Shown here: positions 58,796-64,000 of the stretch, piece by piece
Layout of the letters: each line of letters begins with the position of its first letter
Position numbering within the stretch: position 1 is the stretch's first letter
DNA from: Cheiracanthium punctorium
Lineage: Eukaryota; Arthropoda; Arachnida; Araneae; Cheiracanthiidae
NCBI GenBank assembly: GCA_038373885.1
Contig: JAWZYV010016944.1
Location: 1,178,001 to 1,242,000, forward strand
Length of the DNA: 64,000 nucleotides
Reading direction: 5' to 3'
Notes under the pieces: generated by a model
What the model was told of the DNA's origin: nothing
The model's database searches: none
Seen by the model: the letters and a program-made list of their open reading frames with translations, nothing else
Translations under genes and position numbers: made by a program

Positions 58796-60295
58796 CACTG
58801 GTTTCCAAAAATTAAGGAAAAATCACAAAAATAGCGATGACTCGCTCAAAAATAAGCCAGTTCGTATGAAATTTGAATATGTTGTCAAATAAATGTTACT
58901 GAGTAAAGCTGTAATATGCAAATTACTCGCGTTGCAGTCAGAATTAATTAATTACTAGAAGCATAAAACTGCATCTTTGAGATCAAGCCTGCAACTTGGG
59001 CTGTGATTGTAAGTTAAGAAATCGGGGATAGCCAATTCGTATGACCTCCAGGCATCATTTGCCAGAAGAACTGCGATGGAGAGCTATTGGGAGACTAGAG
59101 GCCGGACAAAATCAGACACAAGTGGCCAGATGGTTAAAGTCAGTCCGTCTGTGGTTCATAGACTTTGGCAACAATTTCGAACAACAGGTTCGGCATCAGG
59201 AGGTTCAGCCAACTATTACGACCACCGCCGATGACAGATATTTGTCATTATGTACACGAAGGAATAGAACCGCAACTCCGGCTTAACTTAGATCCTCCCT
59301 TGCTGTAGCCACCGGAAGGTTGGTGCCACTTCAACCCTGCGTGGAAGGCTTTGCGAAGGTGGTCTGTGCGCGAGGCGACCAGCCATTTGCGTGCCCCTCT
59401 TGCCACACCACGGAAGGGAACGTTTGAGGTGGGCACATCAACATGTCCACTAGACGACTGTCAATGGAGGGCTGTTCTGTTTACTGATAGGTCCAGTTCT
59501 ACCCTCCAAAGCGATAGTAGGTGTTGTTTGATGTGGAGATTACCTGGAACCCGTTATCATCCCAGGCTTCAAATATTCGTGAAAGAGATGCGTACGTAGG
59601 AGACAGTGTCTGTGTTTGGGGTGGGATCTCTTTGGCTGGCCGCACAGACCTCCATGTCTTTCCACGTGGAACCTTCAATGCTCAAACCTATAGAGATGAC
59701 ATCCTTGATACTTATGTGTGCCCTTATGTCGGGGCAATAGGCAATGGTTTCCTGCTTCAGGATGACAGTGCTAGACCGCATGGGGGCTCGCATCGTGAAT
59801 GATTATCTTCAGCAGCAAACAATTCAGCGCATGGAGTTGCCAGCTCCATTACTGGAACTGAATCCTATCGAGCAAGTCTGGGATGCTTTAGGAAGACGAA
59901 TGGCTACTCTCAATCCTTCTCCTGCGACCGTTGTCATGCTTGCAACTGCCTTGACTCTTCCTTCCAACAGAACTCATAGACCGCATAATTGACATCATCA
60001 CGCAACGCTGCTGGTGCTGTATTGCTTCTATGGGGGTTCATATTCCACATTGAATGTACTTTTTACCACATTGAATGTACATTGAATGTAATTATGCCAA
60101 ACTGACACATCCAATTTTTTGATTTTATACATATGCAAATTTCTATAATGCCACAAGTGTCTCGTAATTTCTTTTCGTATTATTTTATACTATCTGTTAT
60201 ACATTGTGGGTGAGTTTCGTTAAATTGTATATGTAACTTTTTCAGCAATCGTCATTTTTGTGATTTTTCCTTAAATTAATGATAACCAACCAGTG
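58796..60295 (+). mobile_element. Dead Tc1-type transposon
   Basis: Inverted ends cactggtttcc / ggttatcattaa...ccagtg share aaggaaaaatcacaaaaat. The right side is followed by TA; the left reads cataaaa, so one TA is mutated or the end is eroded. It contains the broken transposase below. Confidence 0.78.
59041..59995 (+). pseudogene. Broken Tc1-family transposase
   Basis: Begins at an ATG (MTSRHHLPEELRWRAIGRLEAG, related to the N-terminus of the transposase at 34462). It then breaks into frames at 59351, 59521 and 59744. Recognisable blocks are AVLFTDRSSSTLQSDSR (first Asp), GTRYHP, GGISLAGRTDLHV, LLQDDSARPH (second Asp) and LELNPIEQVWDALGRR (Glu). At least four frameshifts or stops. The shared TDLHV and GTRYH blocks indicate the same subfamily as the copy at 33209. 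Confidence 0.85.
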
Positions 60296-61239
60296 TATAT
60301 TGATGATGTCCATAGACATTAATGTATTGAAATTCTTTGGGGTGGTCCTGTAAATACTCTCTCCAATAGATTGGAACCAAACATCGAGGTGCACAACTAG
60401 ATGTTACAACAGTCTTTGTAAATAAAACTTGAACAATGTACGACTATTAATTTTTGAGATATGCGAATTAAATACATCATACATACGTACACCAAAAGTC
60501 GCCAAGCTGGGCAACTTTTGGCGTAATTTTTGAGGAAGGGCCGTGGTCGGACTATTACCTAACTATATGGTAAGACGGTATTGTGCTTGAAGCGGATGAA
60601 TGTCTCTAAATCTGCCATTGACCATAATGTGTTGGAATTTTTTTGAGTGCTCTTGTAGAAGAACTATAAGAGATAAAGACTCTATTTTCCATGAAGAGAT
60701 TCATTTTGTAATCCTTAACAACATATAGCACTTTTGATTCGTTTGAAATAACTCAATATCTCTTTAAATACGCTTTAATGAATTTCTGCGCTAGAGCATA
60801 ATGTATTTAAAATGTTTTGGGTGGCCCTGTAAATAGACTATCCAGTCCATTGGAACCAAAAAGGAAGGTGCACAACTAGATGTTACAACAATCCTAAATC
60901 TAAAATTTCAATATTCTACGACTAATAGTTTGAGATACGCGAATTACATGCATACGTACGCACAGACTTTAGGGGAAAACTGGTCAAAATAAGTTGTACA
61001 TGCATTTATGTGAACCTACATGCATGCGTACAATCAGATGCATCGCAAAAACTCTTTAAAGTAAATTTAGGGGTTGTCAAAATCGATTTTTTCGTCAAAA
61101 TATGGATACCGAAATTTTTCACGATCACATAACTTTCTCTTACTTCGTACAAGGAAGTAAAAAAAAAAAAAAAGAAAATTAAAATCAGAACCACTTTCAT
61201 ATTTTAAATACGCATTAAAGTGCTATATATTAAAAGCTT

Positions 61240-61750
61240 ATCATAATTCATGTGTTGTCCCTATTTTTCATCCTTATTCCATTAAGTTGGGAAGATCATT
61301 TTTCATGAGTGTGTCGCATTTTTCTTCCTTATTCCATAAAGCACATATTTGGAATCGAAATTATCTTAAAATCGCGTACTAAAGATTTTTTACAATCTTC
61401 ACCAAGCATACTCCCTCCAACTATACTTCACCATTTTAAACACTGTTTTGAATGGGCATCATAATTCATGAGTACGCCGGGTTTGTCTTTCTTGTTCCAC
61501 AAACAGTTCTTCAGAGTTGAAATCTATATTAAAATCGTCTACCAAAACTGAAAAATTTTAATCGGGCATATTCTAACTATACTTCACCTTTATAAATTTC
61601 CTTTGGAAAATGTATCGTAATTTATAAGTGTACCGTATTTGCCCTGTTCCATAAAGCGCTTCTTGGGAATTGAAATCTATATTAAAATTGCAAACGAACT
61701 CTATTTTACTATCTTTACCAGGCATATTCTAACTATACTTTTCTTTTGTA
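61240..61750. repeat. Degenerate ~175-bp tandem array
   Basis: About three units share cataattcatgagt, ttattccataaagc, gaaatctatattaaaat and ggcatattctaactatac. No coding signal. Confidence 0.7.
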
Positions 61751-62300
61751 ATACAGTCGCGTTTGCCAGTTTCTAGCCAAATTTGGAAGCATCGATTTCT
61801 ACGAAATTTAAATATGTTATTCTTATCTACTATACCATGTACCCTATTGAAAATGGTTTATGTAGCATTAATAGTTTTTCTACAAATGCACTCAAAATAT
61901 TCCCAATACATTGCGCTCTATGGGAAGTTATTCTTTAAAGCGTATTATCCTACTGTACAGTTACGCTGATCCTTTGACTTCAAGATAAAACTTTTTCCGC
62001 CATAACTGCAAAAAGATTACAAAGTGAAGAACATAAAGCCTAATAACTTCTACACCGTTTGTACGATCCGTTTGAAATTTTTCATAATCATTTCTAAAAA
62101 TATAGAAAACAATCTGCGCTACTTTAAAAATCTGAAAATCCAGCCGTTCCCTCATTTTAAAGCGATTTTTCGCTATTTTCAGCACCATTTTATTTCCGAG
62201 AGTAAAAAAATATGAATCATTTGCGTGACAAAATTACCTATTTCAAGTGGAAATAACATCATACAATTAGGATTTCAATGCGTTTAAAATAGTTTTTCCA
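61751..62300 (+). mobile_element. Repeat and Helitron fragments
   Basis: 61860-61970 resembles the ctacaaatgcactcaaaat...ttcccaatacattgcgctctatggg block of the 1.97-kb repeat. 62030-62280 resembles the Helitron 5' block (ccgttccctcattttaa, ttcgctattttcagc). Both are diverged scraps. Confidence 0.5.
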
Positions 62301-62459
62301 GATAACACAGTTTATTATTATTTTTTTTTCCCCACAAATGAATCATCTTCATGGATAGCTTTGTACACAAGACGAAATCTTTCGACTACGAAAAGATTCT
62401 GCTCGTTTTCAGAAGAGCAGGAAATTTGATTTGGGTATGGGTATATAATAAAAATCGAA

Positions 62460-62715
62460 TATGAATTTATTTATTTTAGGTGGATGAAAATGAAATACAT
62501 TGAATGTAGACAAATTTTCGTCAAATGTTTTTTCTAGCGACCGTTTTAATTGCCTCCACAACGGGCTTTAACTTCAAGTACAAAATTGAGCATGAAGTTA
62601 TACATTTTAGGTGGACTAAGATTAATTTATTGAGTGTAGACATGCTTTCGTCAAATGTTTTTTTCTAGCGCCCCTTGTAATTGCTTCCACAACGGGATTT
62701 GACTTCTAGTTTTGG
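62460..62715. repeat. Two-copy tandem duplication (~125 bp)
   Basis: ttttaggtggat...gaatgtagacaaattttcgtcaaatgttttttctagcg recurs from about 62610, and each copy ends near ccacaacggg. Confidence 0.75.
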
Positions 62716-62722
62716 AGATATT

Positions 62723-62922
62723 CTGCTATTTGAAATGAAACAAAATTGATGTGTGTTATTAAAGATTACAAGATGAAGCTCTCCTTCGAAAATAGTGTCT
62801 TCTGTATAGTTAATAGTTTCTTTACAGAAGCACTCAAAATAATTTCATTACAATACGGTCACTGGCAGTTTAGAGACAAGCATCTATTTAAAGCATATAA
62901 TACTGTTGCAGAAACCTCTGCT
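62723..62922 (+). mobile_element. Fragment of the 1.97-kb repeat family
   Basis: Resembles the unit-1 region 53500-53660 (aatttctcca, tagttctgctacaggaacactcaaaa, ttacggtca). It is cut off at the LTR to its right. Confidence 0.55.
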
Positions 62923-62924
62923 TG

Positions 62925-63826
62925 TTTCCTAGGTTCGTCGTTCTAAAGTCCAGTTAGTGTAGAAAGTTCTAGTAAAGAGTCCACTTGTCAGGATGGAACA
63001 CAACTTTATTGCTTCTAGAACTTCGTTGAACAATCAGCTTTACAAGATTCACAAGCACAATCAAACAGCAATGTGCTTCTAACAGTCCACTTAGATCAGA
63101 AGCTCTCACAAATGCTGTATTTCTCACATGAAATAAAACACTTCCACAGGTAAAAATTCCATGGTAATATTCGAGGGATAACACTAACAATCCCTCAAGA
63201 CTCAGCAATCAAGAATTTACACAGAGCACTTAAATTCAAAGCTTCATAAACAAGCGCGAAACACCGCTTCTATCGCAGAGCAAAGCAAGCATACTCAATG
63301 AGAGAGCTCCATTCACACACTCGACAGGAGTTAACTTACTCTCTGAACTGAGGCCTCTGACAGCTTGTACTTATAGCCGACACAGAAGATACAAGAAGCT
63401 TCCAGAAAAGTATTTCTCGAGGATTCCACATAAAGCGAGAATTTTGATTACGCCATAGAAGAGAAATATTAGACTATTATGTGATTTTAATGCAGCAAAA
63501 GCAACTTTACAAGCCCCATAGGGAAAATCGCCCCAAATGACCAAAATTTCGCCAAGCTGGGCGACTTTTGGCGAAATATTGCTAAATTTGGCGCCAAAAA
63601 TAAGTCCCCAAAAGTGAAGTTACCGAAGGCCTAGGACCAATATTTCTCGAGACTTCTAGAACTGCCATAAAAAAATAATGGGAGAACCGAAACCTCCGTA
63701 TCTCCGGTTCTAATTGACTAATTTTGATGCAACAAAAAAGCAAAATTTAACTATTTGAAGCGTAGAATACGAATTTTTAACTATTTTAAGCCCCAAAACA
63801 GTGGGTTACACCGAAAATTCGTAACA
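62925..63826 (-). repeat. LTR of a retrotransposon leaving the window
   Basis: On the minus strand it starts TGTTACGAATTTTCGG at 63826. It has a TATAAGTA box (complement near 63368-63375) and AATAAA (complement at 63005-63010), giving U3-R-U5 layout. The left edge is approximate. A polypurine tract lies just outside at the right, so this is the 3' LTR and the coding part lies beyond the window end. The U3 part contains tcgcc...ggcga motifs like those of the 1.97-kb repeat. Confidence 0.75.
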
Positions 63827-63843
63827 TTGCCCCTTTCCCAAGG
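63827..63843 (-). promoter_or_regulatory. Polypurine tract of the edge LTR element
   Basis: On the minus strand ccttgggaaaggggcaa directly precedes TGTTACG, the start of the LTR. Confidence 0.7.
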
Positions 63844-64000
63844 ACTTCACGTCCCGGACAGTACAATCCCCAGTTAGGAGGTCTCACAAATATCTGCAGT
63901 GTATAACATTTAACAAGATCTTAACAACGTAATTTAAGAAAAAAATCAATAACCACAATAAGCAAATATACACTAATAATAAACATGATAAACAATTACA
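63844..64000 (-). mobile_element. Internal 3' end of the edge LTR element
   Basis: By position, the non-coding 3' end of the internal region. No ORF is visible before the window stops. Confidence 0.5.

Larger units (their letters stand above)
58246..61158 (-). mobile_element. Inverted, diverged copy of the 1.97-kb repeat family
   Basis: Read on the minus strand it starts cttccttgtacgaagtaag at 61158, after a T-run plus A, as in the dimer. It passes through the catctagttgtgcacct and tcgcc palindrome regions and ends near 58250 with ggtgtccacccacatagat. A Tc1 element splits it at 58796-60295. Without that it is about 1.4 kb, so it has internal deletions. Confidence 0.72.

Noticed and set aside
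59248..59436. Minus-strand ORF in the dead Tc1 element
   Set aside because: Antisense shadow of the broken transposase.

Overview
The window looks like repeat-dense nuclear DNA of an animal, most likely an arthropod and perhaps a spider or other chelicerate. The base composition is AT-rich, there are no bacterial-style operons, and the transposon mix is Ty3/gypsy LTR elements, Helitrons, hAT, Tc1, mariner- and piggyBac-like elements, tRNA-derived SINEs and many short TIR elements. The taxon is an inference from style. I found no complete host gene. The only plausible non-transposon coding piece is a short THAP-like first exon at 47936-48004.

Layout. 1-1610: Helitron scrap and a tRNA-derived repeat. 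1611-8204: a nearly intact 6.6 kb LTR retrotransposon on the minus strand. It has 295-bp LTRs that differ at about three sites, one long Gag-Pol ORF and an integrase lying upstream of reverse transcriptase (Gmr1-type order). Its 1.4 kb leader carries a tandem array of hairpins. 8205-14255: short TIR element, SINE and a chain of Helitron-like units. 17553-24011: a minus-strand Helitron split by a CsRn1-type LTR element (17856-22507), followed by a second Helitron of the same size (24392-26176). 28434-29827 and 37303-38691 are two inverted copies of one TIR element. Between them lie a 1.45 kb TIR element and a 4.4 kb TIR element that holds a decayed protein gene and a nested Tc1 transposon.

38.7-51 kb holds degenerate tandem repeats, a mariner-like element with a foldback, a piggyBac-like element and several non-autonomous hAT elements with clear 8-bp duplications. 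51591-57530 is a three-layer nest: a SINE split by a 5.7 kb hAT element, whose transposase gene is itself split by a head-to-tail dimer of an unclassified 1.97 kb repeat. 57.9-61.2 kb carries further copies of that repeat, one split by a dead Tc1 element. The right edge holds one LTR and polypurine tract of another minus-strand LTR retrotransposon that runs out of the window.

The genes do not form a pathway. The window is a record of successive insertions. The two youngest-looking elements are the Gmr1-like one (intact catalytic residues, near-identical LTRs) and the Tc1 at 33209-34712 (long TIRs, one base missing near the C-terminus). All family names rest on motifs read by eye; no database search was possible.
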